The notes below the pieces were generated by a model. It saw only the letters and a list, made by a program, of their open reading frames with translations, did not search any database and was not told the origin of the DNA. A stretch of 23,315 bases of DNA from Clostridiales bacterium (GTDB lineage Bacteria; Bacillota; Clostridia; Christensenellales; Aristaeellaceae). Positions 1-6,643 of the stretch are shown piece by piece. Position 1 is the first letter of the stretch. Every line of letters starts with the position of its first letter. The position numbers and the translations under genes are program-made. Location: the NCBI GenBank assembly GCA_004557125.1, contig SFET01000039.1, positions 1 to 23,315 on the forward strand, written 5' to 3'.

Positions 1-190
1 CTGTCCACGTGCCATCGGTCTTTTTCAGCCGAATCGAAATGCCAAAGCCACGACTTGCCGTGTCCGCATTGGGCACGCTCTTGCCACTCGCCCAGCCACT
101 GACCACAAATGCATCATCCTGCGAACCCTGAAGGTCCAGGGTCTGAATGTAACCCACCTGATGCCTTGTATCAAAACATGGGTGATGAGG
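1..190 (-). pseudogene. Fragment of an RHS/DNRLRE-type surface protein gene
   Basis: Read on the minus strand, one frame stays open from about 190 to the window edge. It encodes a protein-like stretch containing VGYIQTLDLQGSQ, FVVSGWASG and FGISIRL, ending in KKTDGTW. This beta-sandwich-like pattern (SGWA...SVP...FGI...DGTW) resembles segments of large clostridial RHS-repeat or DNRLRE-domain cell-surface proteins. No in-frame ATG with a ribosome binding site exists upstream: the frame runs into the palindromic repeat at 191 and meets a stop near 266. The 5' part of the gene is therefore missing. The 3' part lies outside the window, so its extent is unknown. The family assignment rests on remembered sequence pattern only. 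Confidence 0.5.
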
Positions 191-323
191 TGGTGGAGCA
201 TAGGGGAGTCGATTCGCGCCTGCGGGCTTGATCGGGGCCGGCTCTGACGCTCCACCGGAGCGTCATTCACTTCCAGCCCTTCGACTCCCCTGCTCCCGGC
301 ATGAGAAAAGCACCCAGCCAACG
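191..323 (-). repeat. Palindromic repeat element, copy A
   Basis: This is a 133-bp unit repeated at 336-468 with five differences, all transitions. It is highly self-complementary. An outer 16-bp stem pairs 195-212 with 281-296 (two-base bulge at 201-202). An inner stem pairs 235-241 with 273-279. A perfect 8-bp hairpin pairs 246-253 with 257-264 around a 3-nt loop. On the minus strand the inner stem reads GGGCTGG against CCGGCCC, so it keeps pairing through a U-G wobble; on the plus strand it would be a C-A mismatch. The minus-strand 3' end of the folded unit reads TGCTCCACCA. It may be a structured RNA or a mobile palindromic repeat; I do not recognise a named family. Confidence 0.75.
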
Positions 324-334
324 CTGAGTGCTTT
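303..334 (-). terminator. Terminator-like hairpin between the two repeat copies
   Basis: Positions 307-318 pair with 323-334 around a 4-nt loop (12 bp, one G-U). On the minus strand the stem is followed by TTTTC. The right arm overlaps the end of copy A and the 12-bp spacer between the copies. The matching region of copy B (446-468) keeps only one arm, so copy B lacks this hairpin. It could end transcripts that run from tRNA-Val through copy B. Confidence 0.45.
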
Positions 335-335
335 G

Positions 336-468
336 TGGTGGAGCATAGGGGAGTCGATTCGCGCCTGCAGGCTTGGTCGGGGCCGGCTCTGACGCTCCAC
401 CGGAGCGTCATTCACTCCCGGCCCTTCGACTCCCCTGCTCCCGACATGAGAAAAGCACCCAGCCAACG
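336..468 (-). repeat. Palindromic repeat element, copy B
   Basis: This is the second copy of the 133-bp unit, offset by 145 bp from copy A and 22 bp from the 3' end of tRNA-Val. The outer stem and the GACGCTCC/GGAGCGTC hairpin are unchanged. The inner stem is a perfect GGGCCGG/CCGGCCC here, where copy A has a wobble pair. The identity is too high for ancient duplication, which suggests recent amplification or concerted evolution. It lies on the same strand as the tRNA and could be part of its transcript. Confidence 0.75.
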
Positions 469-490
469 AACTGCGCTAATGCCCCGTAGG

Positions 491-567
491 TGGTGCTCCC
501 TGTTGGACTCGAACCAACGACCCCCGCGATGTGAACACGGTGCTCTAACCAACTGAGCCAAGGGAGC
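491..567 (-). tRNA. tRNA-Val (anticodon CAC)
   Basis: The minus strand folds into a complete 77-nt cloverleaf. The acceptor is GCTCCCT/AGGGAGC with discriminator A and an encoded CCA. The D stem is GCTC/GAGC. The anticodon stem is CCGTG/CGCGG with loop TTCACAT, giving anticodon CAC for the GUG valine codon. The T arm is GTTGG-TTCGAGT-CCAAC. It has its own promoter at 599-627 and lies just downstream of the sugar transporter terminator. Confidence 0.95.
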
Positions 568-598
568 ATGTGGGATGGTTCCCCTCACCGACTTATTT

Positions 599-627
599 AT
601 TTTACACCATCCCGGTCCATTTGTCAA
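599..627 (-). promoter_or_regulatory. Promoter of tRNA-Val
   Basis: On the minus strand there is a perfect TTGACA (622-627), a 17-bp spacer and TAAAAT (599-604), followed by a roughly 30-nt leader to the tRNA 5' end. Confidence 0.85.
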
Positions 628-657
628 TACCTTTTTTGAGAAAACTTGTCTTTTCCA

Positions 658-688
658 GGAAAAGCGGCCTCCCCTGCGGGAGGCCGCT
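658..688 (-). terminator. Intrinsic terminator of the sugar ABC operon
   Basis: A perfect 11-bp GC-rich stem (663-673 with 678-688, loop CTGC) is followed on the minus strand by TTTTCC. It lies 9 bp past the stop of the sugar permease frame. Confidence 0.8.
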
Positions 689-697
689 GCGATGCGC

Positions 698-1808
698 TTA
701 CTTTTTCCTGCGGATGCGGGACAGGAAGGGGATCTGCACCTTCTGCTTGGAGATCACGTCGAAGGCGACGGCCGCCAGCAGAACCAGGCCCTTGACGACC
801 TGCTGCGCGTCCTGGGAGATGCCCAGGATGGACATGGCGTTGTTCAGCACGCCCATGATTGGCGTCCAGCTCAAAGCTCTGGCCCGCCTGGGGAGACGCG
901 CCGTTCAGGCGTGCGGAGAAGGTGATGCCCGCCACCGCCGCCAGGAAGGCCATGTTCACATAGGCCAGGAACAGCATGCGGTTGGTGTTGACGCCGGAGA
1001 GCTTCGCTGCCTTCTCGTTGCCGCCGATGGCGTAGAGGTGGCGGCCCATGACGGTCTTGCTGGTGATGAAGCTGTACACCAGCAGCACGATGGCCAGCGT
1101 GATCAGCACCGTGGGAATGCCGCGATAGCGCGACAGCGTGTAGAACAGCCAGATGACGGCCGCGGCGATGATCACGGAGCGCAGCACGGTGGACACCATG
1201 GACTCCAGCTCATAGCCCTTCCGCTTGCGGTTGATGCGGTTGGAGATCTGAAGGCCGATGTAGATCAGTGCGATGATGATGCCCACCACCATGCAGATGG
1301 TCTTGCGGGTGTCGGCGGTGCCGATGAAGCCCGTGGTGAGCAGCATGTAGGAATCCGGGAAGGGCGAAATGGTGAGGCCCTGCAGAATCATCAGCGTAAG
1401 TCCACGGAACACCAGCTGGCCGGACAGGGTGACGATGAAGGCCGGGATGCGCACGTAGGCGATCCAGAAGCCCTGCCACACGCCGATCAGGATGCCCAGC
1501 ACCAGGCACAGCAGCACCGACAGATAGGCGTTCCAGCCCCAGGTGATGATGAATGTGCCCGCGAAGGCGCCGATGAGCGCCACGATCGAGCCGACCGCCA
1601 GATCGACGTTGCCGCCGGTCAGGATGCACATCAGCATGCCGACCGCCAGAATGACGATGTAGGCGTTCTGGTTGATCAGGTTGGAGACGTTCATGGGCTT
1701 GATCAGTATGCCCTTGGTGAGGATGGTGCCCAGCACAATAATGGCAACCAGTACGATCAGCATCATGTACTGCTTCAGAAGTTGGCTAACGGACAGTTTC
1801 TTTTTCAT
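698..1808 (-). pseudogene. mmsB: Monosaccharide ABC transporter permease, frameshifted by internal deletion
   Basis: This is the inner-membrane permease of the sugar importer encoded with the two upstream genes (XylH/GguB family, BPD_transp_2). The start MKKKLSVS overlaps the mmsA stop as ATGA. Hydrophobic segments and the family-typical LTGGNVDLAVGS (about residues 63-74) are present. The frame is normal for 316 codons, to ELDA at 861. The expected continuation, a glycine-rich stretch of about 26 residues, is absent. The sequence resumes one frame over at 859 as IMGVLNNAMSILG and runs to IRRKK and a TAA at 698-700. Length from start to this stop is 1111 nt, not a multiple of three. As read, the protein would lose its last membrane segments and gain about 80 foreign residues. 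This may be a true mutation or an assembly error. Confidence 0.85.
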
Positions 1809-3352
1809 TTGCCGATCTCTCCCTTGCTCGCCTGCATAATCCGATCCATGATCTTCTCCTGCGTGGCCTCCTCGCGGGTGAATTCGCCCACGATTCTGCC
1901 CTCGCACATCACGTAGGTCCGGTCGCACATGCCCAGAATCTCCGGAAGCTCCGAGGAGACCATCAGCACAGACTTGCCCTGGGCGACCAGATCGTTGATA
2001 ATGCAGTAGATTTCATATTTTGCGTTGACGTCAATGCCGCGGGTGGGCTCGTCCAGCATCATGATGTCCGGCTGCGCAAACATCCACTTTCCGATCAGCA
2101 CCTTCTGCTGGTTGCCGCCCGACAGATTGCCCACGAACTGCTCGATGTTGGGCGCCTTCACGCCCAGCTTCTTCTTGTACTCGTCCGCCGCCTGGTACTC
2201 CTTGTCCACGTCGATCACGCCGTGCTCACTGACAAAGTCCAGGCGCGCAAGGGTGGTGTTGTGCTTGATGGAATCCTCCAGCACCAGACCGTCGCCCTTG
2301 CGGTCCTCAGTGATGTACGCAAGGCCCGCATGGATGGCCTCGGAGACGCTGTTGAGCTGCACCTCCTTGCCGTTGATCAGCAGTTGCCCGGAGATCTTCG
2401 CGCCGTAGGCCCGGCCGAACACCGACATGCACAGCTCCGTGCGGCCCGCGCCGATCAGGCCGGCGATGCCTACGACCTCGCCCTTGCGCAGCGTGATGGA
2501 GACATCGTCCACCACCTTGCGCTCGGTGTAGAGCGGGTGATACACCGTCCAGTTGCGGACCTCCATGGAGACCTCCCCCACCTTCGGCTCCCGGGGCGGG
2601 AAGCGGTTGGTGAGGTCGCGGCCCACCATGCCCTTGATGATGCGCGGCTCGGAGATCTCATCGGTGCGCTTGTCCAGCGTCTCGATGGTGGAACCGTCGC
2701 GGATGATGGTGATCTTGTCCGCAACATAGGCGATCTCGTTCAGCTTGTGGGAGATGATGATGGACGTGATGTTCTTCTCCTCGCGCAGCCGCAGCAGCAG
2801 ATCCAGCAGGTTCTTGGCGTCCTGCTCGTTCAGCGAGGAGGTCGGCTCATCCAGAATCAGCAGCCGCACATCCTTGGCCAGCGCCTTGGCGATCTCCACC
2901 AGCTGCTGCTTGCCCACGCCGATGTCCTTGATCAGCGTGTTGGGATTTTCGTGCAGGCCCACCACCTTCAGATATTCCGCCGCCCGCGCGTAGGTCTCGT
3001 CCCAGTCGATCACGCCGCGCTTTGCGCGCTCGTTGCCCAGGAACATGTTCTCCGCGATGGACAGATAGGGCACCAGCGCCAGCTCCTGATGGATGATGAC
3101 GATGCCCAGCTTCTCGGAATCCTTGATGGTCTGGTGACGGCACTCCTTGCCGTCAAAAATAATCTGGCCCTCGTAGCTCCCATAGGGATGGATGCCGGAG
3201 AGCACCTTCATCAGCGTGCTTTTTCCGGCGCCGTTTTCGCCGCAGATTGCGTGGATTTCGCCCTCTTCCACCACAAAATTGACGTTGGACAGCGCCTTCA
3301 CGCCCGGAAATTCCTTGGTAATGGATCGCATTTCCAAAAGCGTTTTGGCCAT
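1805..3352 (-). CDS. mmsA: Monosaccharide ABC transporter ATP-binding protein (tandem ATPase)
   Basis: A 515-residue protein with two fused ABC ATPase domains (MglA/XylG/GguA family) that powers uptake by the permease encoded next. The N-terminal domain has Walker A GENGAGKST (38-46), a degenerate signature around VGKQQLVEIAKAL and Walker B LLILDEP. The C-terminal domain has the degenerate Walker A typical of the family (GLIGAGRTEL), a good LSGGNQQK signature and Walker B IMMLDEPTRGID. The start MAKTLLEM is preferred over an in-frame ATG ten codons upstream because GGGGGA lies 8 nt before it. It is transcribed with chvE, after a 180-bp gap containing a stem-loop. Its stop overlaps the mmsB start by 4 nt, suggesting translational coupling. 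Confidence 0.93.
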   Translation of the reverse strand: MAKTLLEMRSITKEFPGVKALSNVNFVVEEGEIHAICGENGAGKSTLMKVLSGIHPYGSYEGQIIFDGKECRHQTIKDSEKLGIVIIHQELALVPYLSIAENMFLGNERAKRGVIDWDETYARAAEYLKVVGLHENPNTLIKDIGVGKQQLVEIAKALAKDVRLLILDEPTSSLNEQDAKNLLDLLLRLREEKNITSIIISHKLNEIAYVADKITIIRDGSTIETLDKRTDEISEPRIIKGMVGRDLTNRFPPREPKVGEVSMEVRNWTVYHPLYTERKVVDDVSITLRKGEVVGIAGLIGAGRTELCMSVFGRAYGAKISGQLLINGKEVQLNSVSEAIHAGLAYITEDRKGDGLVLEDSIKHNTTLARLDFVSEHGVIDVDKEYQAADEYKKKLGVKAPNIEQFVGNLSGGNQQKVLIGKWMFAQPDIMMLDEPTRGIDVNAKYEIYCIINDLVAQGKSVLMVSSELPEILGMCDRTYVMCEGRIVGEFTREEATQEKIMDRIMQASKGEIGK

Positions 3353-3490
3353 TCGTGTTCCCCCTTTATCTTTCGCCGGCATCGCCCGTCAATGAAGCGC
3401 GGGAGGATGCGCCCTGCATCCATCCCGCACAGGCCTTCAGGCGTTGCCGCATGCGATTTCGGGGCCGTTTCCTCCGGCCCTGACGAAGGA

Positions 3491-3513
3491 GAGGGCGGAA
3501 TTTTTCCGCCCTC
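3491..3513 (-). other. Stem-loop between chvE and mmsA
   Basis: An 8-bp perfect stem (3491-3498 with 3506-3513) closes a 7-nt A/T loop about 20 nt past the chvE stop. There is no clear T-run after it on the minus strand. Such hairpins commonly protect the abundant binding-protein mRNA and reduce expression of downstream transporter genes; partial termination or processing is inferred here. Confidence 0.55.
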
Positions 3514-3531
3514 CGCTCAATTCCCTCGGAA

Positions 3532-4581
3532 TCAGCCGGCCAGCTGCTCAGCAGTGTAGTAGCCGGAGTCGATCAGCAGTTCCTGATAGTTGCTGGCATC
3601 CGCGAACACGGGCTCGCACAGGTAGGACGGAACCACCTTGACGCCGTTGTCATAGGTCTCGGTATCGTTGACCGGAACTTCCTCGCCGGACAGGATGGCA
3701 TCCACCATCTTGACCACCTGGGTCGCCAGGGTGCGGGTATCCTTGAACACGGACATGGACTGATAGCCGGCGATGATGTTCTTGGTGTTGGTCACGTCGC
3801 AGTCCTGACCGGTGATGACCGGGAACTCGTCCAGGCCAAAGCCCGCGGCCTTCAGGGAGTTGGTGATGCCCAGGGCCAGGGAGTCATTGGGGGAGAGCAC
3901 GATGTCCGGGGCAACGCCGTCGGAGTAATAGGCAGTCAGCAGGTTGTCCATGCGGGCCTGTGCATCGTCGGTGCCCCAGCCCAGAATGGCGCAGGTCTGG
4001 AAGTCGGTCTGACCGGACTTCACAACCAGCTTGCCAGCCTCAACGTAGGGGCTCAGCACGTCCCAGGCGCCCTGATAGAAGTACAGCGCGTTGTTGTCGT
4101 CCGGGGAGCCGCCGAAGACTTCCATGGTGTAGGTCTCGGTGGTGTTGTCCAGATCGAACTTCTCCTTGATGAAGTTGCCCTGGATGGTGCCGACCATGTA
4201 GTTGTCGAAGGTGGCATAGTAATCCACGGCATCGGTATCGGTCAGCAGACGGTCATAGGCGATGATCGGGATGCCCTCTTCCTTGGCGGAAGCCAGCACG
4301 GTGCCCAGAGCGGAGCCGTCGATGGAGGCGACAACCAGCGCGTCCACCTCGTTGAGGATCATGTTCTCAATGTCGGCAACCTGCTTTGCAACGTCGTTGT
4401 TGGAGTAGGTCAGGATAACCTCGTAGCCGGCTTCTTCCAGCTGGGCCTTCATGTTGGCGCCATCCTGGTTCCAGCGCTGCAGATCCTGCGTGGGCATTGC
4501 AACGCCAACCTTGCCTTCCGCGAGCGCAGCGCCGGCCAGAACCAGCATTGCGACCAGAACGAGTGCGAGAATCTTCTTCAT
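3532..4581 (-). CDS. chvE: Periplasmic-type sugar-binding protein of ABC transporter (ChvE-like)
   Basis: A 349-residue secreted solute-binding protein of the Peripla_BP_4/ChvE family, delivering monosaccharides to the MmsAB transporter. The N-terminus MKKILALVLVAMLVLAGAALA is a Sec signal peptide with an AxA-type cleavage site near residue 22 and no lipobox cysteine. That is unusual for a Gram-positive ABC binding protein, which is normally a lipoprotein. The mature protein starts KVGVAMPTQDLQRWNQDG and contains ITGQDCDVTN near the C-terminal lobe, both typical of ChvE proteins. The start is supported by AAAGGAGG 12 nt upstream; a longer in-frame ATG lacks a binding site. It is first in the operon, behind a strong promoter at 4680-4708. 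Confidence 0.92.
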   Translation of the reverse strand: MKKILALVLVAMLVLAGAALAEGKVGVAMPTQDLQRWNQDGANMKAQLEEAGYEVILTYSNNDVAKQVADIENMILNEVDALVVASIDGSALGTVLASAKEEGIPIIAYDRLLTDTDAVDYYATFDNYMVGTIQGNFIKEKFDLDNTTETYTMEVFGGSPDDNNALYFYQGAWDVLSPYVEAGKLVVKSGQTDFQTCAILGWGTDDAQARMDNLLTAYYSDGVAPDIVLSPNDSLALGITNSLKAAGFGLDEFPVITGQDCDVTNTKNIIAGYQSMSVFKDTRTLATQVVKMVDAILSGEEVPVNDTETYDNGVKVVPSYLCEPVFADASNYQELLIDSGYYTAEQLAG

Positions 4582-4670
4582 GGATAATAGACCTCCTTTA
4601 ATATATCTCAGAGCTTTGCGCCCATGGACACAGGTTTTCGGGCATATGCCCAAGAACATCATAATCATTC

Positions 4671-4678
4671 CTAAACTT
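4671..4678. promoter_or_regulatory. AAGTTTAG motif at the chvE start site
   Basis: CTAAACTT on the plus strand (AAGTTTAG on the minus strand), 1 bp downstream of the chvE -10 box. It therefore covers the expected transcription start. The same octamer occurs at 4790-4797 and 4895-4902 in this intergenic region, making it a candidate half-site for a repressor. Confidence 0.45.
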
Positions 4679-4679
4679 G

Positions 4680-4708
4680 ACTATAACACTTTTAACATTG
4701 CCTGTCAA
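4680..4708 (-). promoter_or_regulatory. Promoter of chvE-mmsA-mmsB
   Basis: On the minus strand: TTGACA (4703-4708), 17-bp spacer, TATAGT (4680-4685). The leader of about 90 nt contains the 12-bp palindrome GGGCATATGCCC at 4640-4651, which may be an operator or small hairpin. Confidence 0.85.
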
Positions 4709-4782
4709 TCGAAAATTCTCTGCAAAAAATGTCTTTTTTTCCGGGCTGTTTGCATTTTTTTCGGTGCGCCGTGCCGGTGTTT

Positions 4783-4797
4783 TATAATGCTAAACTT
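4783..4797 (+). promoter_or_regulatory. TATAAT box followed by CTAAACTT motif
   Basis: A perfect TATAAT (4783-4788) is followed 1 bp later by CTAAACTT (4790-4797). This is the same spacing seen at the chvE promoter. No good -35 hexamer is present 16-18 bp upstream, so it is either a weak or activator-dependent second promoter of the XRE-pot operon or a decoy site. Confidence 0.4.
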
Positions 4798-4852
4798 TTG
4801 GGCGCATAAAACAATTACACATACATTTAACACGCAAAGCCCGTCCAGGCCA

Positions 4853-4881
4853 TTGACATATACATGCATTGGTGGTTTAAT
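4853..4881 (+). promoter_or_regulatory. Promoter of the XRE-cupin regulator and pot operon
   Basis: TTGACA (4853-4858), 17-bp spacer, TTTAAT (4876-4881; an overlapping TAATAA is an alternative). The expected start falls just before the inverted repeat at 4895-4914. Confidence 0.7.
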
Positions 4882-4894
4882 AATATTGCTTCAA

Positions 4895-4914
4895 AAGTTT
4901 AGTATTTTAAACTT
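4895..4914. promoter_or_regulatory. Inverted-repeat operator candidate
   Basis: AAGTTTA, six bases, TAAACTT: a perfect 7-bp inverted repeat placed between the promoter and the regulator gene. The position just after the -10 region fits autorepression by the XRE-cupin protein encoded next. Confidence 0.55.
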
Positions 4915-4946
4915 CCGTACAAGTGGACTGAAAGGGAGGCGCGCCT

Positions 4947-5489
4947 GTGGAAATCGGCGATAAGATCCGAAGACTGCGGCTTCAGCGCGGGCTGACACAG
5001 GAGGAACTGGCGGATCGCTGCGAGCTGTCCAAGGGCTTCATATCCCTGCTTGAGCGGGATCTGACCTCGCCCTCGCTGGATACCCTTGCGGACATACTGG
5101 AATCGCTGGGCACGGATCTGCCCTCGTTCTTTGCCAAGAACGATGCGGAGAAGATCGTGTTCGGCGAGAACGACATCTTTGTCAAGGAGGACGAGGAGGG
5201 CATCAGGGGCCGCATCCGCTGGCTGGTGCCCTCGGCCCAGAAGAACCGGATGGAGCCGATCCTGGTGGAGATGGCCCCCGGCGGCGAGACCGACGAGGAC
5301 GATCCCCACGAGGGCGAGGAGTTCGGCTACGTGCTCTCCGGCACGCTGAAGGTGGTCATCGGCGACCGCACCGAGCGCGTGCGCAAGGACGAGAGTTTCT
5401 ACTTCGTGCCCACCGCGCCCCACAAGCTGGTGAACGCCGGCAAGACGGTGTGCAAGGTGCTGTGGGTGTCCACGCCTCCTTCGTTTTAA
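4947..5489 (+). CDS. XRE-family transcriptional regulator with C-terminal cupin domain
   Basis: A 180-residue DNA-binding regulator. An XRE helix-turn-helix occupies about residues 4-60 (RLQRGLTQEELA, SKGFISLLER). A cupin sensor domain follows at about 105-175 (GEEFGYVLSGTLKVVIG, ESFYFVPTAPHKLVN). This architecture is that of PuuR-type polyamine regulators. Location immediately upstream of potABCD supports control of polyamine uptake. The start is GTG, supported by GGGAGG at 4934-4939. A 74-bp gap leads into potA with no terminator visible, so it is probably co-transcribed with the transporter. The effector is inferred from context, not from the sequence. Confidence 0.88.
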   Translation: MEIGDKIRRLRLQRGLTQEELADRCELSKGFISLLERDLTSPSLDTLADILESLGTDLPSFFAKNDAEKIVFGENDIFVKEDEEGIRGRIRWLVPSAQKNRMEPILVEMAPGGETDEDDPHEGEEFGYVLSGTLKVVIGDRTERVRKDESFYFVPTAPHKLVNAGKTVCKVLWVSTPPSF

Positions 5490-5563
5490 GAATACCGACG
5501 GTGCAAAGCCCCGCTATCCTTATTAATAGTAGCATTATCCAATCGATAAAGGAGCCACGAGTC

Positions 5564-6640
5564 ATGGTACAGGACACGCGATTGATCGAGCTGAAGGATA
5601 TTTCCAAGAGCTTCGGCGATACCGAGGTGCTGCATCACATCAACCTCTACATCCGCAAGTGCGAATTCGTGACCCTGCTGGGCCCGTCGGGCTGCGGCAA
5701 GACCACCCTTCTGCGCCTGCTGGGCGGCTTTGAGACCCCCACCTCCGGCCAGATCTTCTTCGACGGCGCGGACGTGGCGAACCTGCCGCCCTACAAGCGC
5801 CGCATCAACACGGTGTTTCAGAAGTATGCGCTGTTCTCCCACCTGAACGTGTTTGACAACATCGCCTTCGGCCTGAACCTGAAGGCCCCGGAGGCCTTCG
5901 GGGTCAAGACCCGCGCCCAGAAGAAGGAGGAGATCCGCCGCCGGGTGGATCGCATGCTGAAGCTGGTGAAGATGGAGGGCTACGAGAACCGCTCGATCAA
6001 CCAGCTCTCCGGCGGCCAGCAGCAGCGCATCGCCATCGCCCGGGCGCTGGTGAACGAGCCGGAGGTGCTGCTGCTGGATGAGCCGCTGGGTGCGCTCGAC
6101 CTCAAGCTGCGCAAGGAGATGCAGGTGGAGCTCAAGAGCATGCAGCAGCAGCTGGGCATCACCTTCATCTACGTCACTCACGACCAGGAGGAGGCGCTGA
6201 CCATGTCGGACACGGTGGCCGTGATGAACGGCGGCCGCATCCAGCAGATCGGCGATCCCAAGCGCATTTACGACGAGCCGAAGAACGCCTTCGTGGCGGA
6301 CTTCATCGGCGAGAGCAACATCCTCTCCGGCGTGATGCTGGAGGACAACCTGGTGGAGATGCTGGGCACGCAGTTCCAGTGCGTGGACGAGGGCTTCGGC
6401 AAGAACGAGCCCGTGGACGTGGTGGTGCGCCCGGAGGACGTGATGATCGTGGGCGAGGACGTGGGCATGCTCACCGGAACGGTGGAGAGCGTGCTGTTCA
6501 AGGGCGTGCACTACGAGATGATCATCGACACCGGCAGCATGAAGTGGAAGGTGCACTCCACCGGCATGCAGCCCGTGGGCAGCCGCGTGGGCCTGACCAT
6601 CGTGCCCTTCAACATCCACATCATGCGCAAGGAGGCCTGA
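5564..6640 (+). CDS. potA: Spermidine/putrescine ABC transporter ATP-binding protein
   Basis: A 358-residue ATPase that energises polyamine import. Walker A GPSGCGKT lies at 40-47, Q-loop near VFQKYALF (85-92), signature LSGGQQQR at 149-156, Walker B VLLLDEP at 169-175, and the switch histidine is H207 in THDQEEA. A TOBE-like regulatory domain fills about residues 275-355 (VVRPEDVMI, YEMIIDTGS). The length is normal for PotA. The start MVQDTR is chosen because AAAGGAG precedes it; the frame is open further upstream but without a binding site. potB begins 3 bp after its stop. Confidence 0.95.
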   Translation: MVQDTRLIELKDISKSFGDTEVLHHINLYIRKCEFVTLLGPSGCGKTTLLRLLGGFETPTSGQIFFDGADVANLPPYKRRINTVFQKYALFSHLNVFDNIAFGLNLKAPEAFGVKTRAQKKEEIRRRVDRMLKLVKMEGYENRSINQLSGGQQQRIAIARALVNEPEVLLLDEPLGALDLKLRKEMQVELKSMQQQLGITFIYVTHDQEEALTMSDTVAVMNGGRIQQIGDPKRIYDEPKNAFVADFIGESNILSGVMLEDNLVEMLGTQFQCVDEGFGKNEPVDVVVRPEDVMIVGEDVGMLTGTVESVLFKGVHYEMIIDTGSMKWKVHSTGMQPVGSRVGLTIVPFNIHIMRKEA

Positions 6641-6643
6641 GCC

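Noticed and set aside
25..466. Minus-strand open frames of 128 and 67 residues across the repeats
   Set aside because: They are two readings of the same palindromic repeat, have no ribosome binding site, and the real coding signal at 1-190 is in another frame.
191..468. CRISPR array
   Set aside because: Only two units of 133 bp with a 12-bp spacer; no regular short repeats or cas genes.
412..627. 71-residue minus-strand open frame containing LAQLVRAP and GRWFESNREH
   Set aside because: This is the well-known false translation of a tRNA gene; the region is tRNA-Val.
570..1916. 448-residue plus-strand open frame
   Set aside because: Antisense to the sugar permease; starts inside the tRNA promoter region and has shadow composition.
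4582..4673. Riboswitch in the chvE leader
   Set aside because: No known aptamer consensus is visible; only a 12-bp palindrome and the ribosome binding site.
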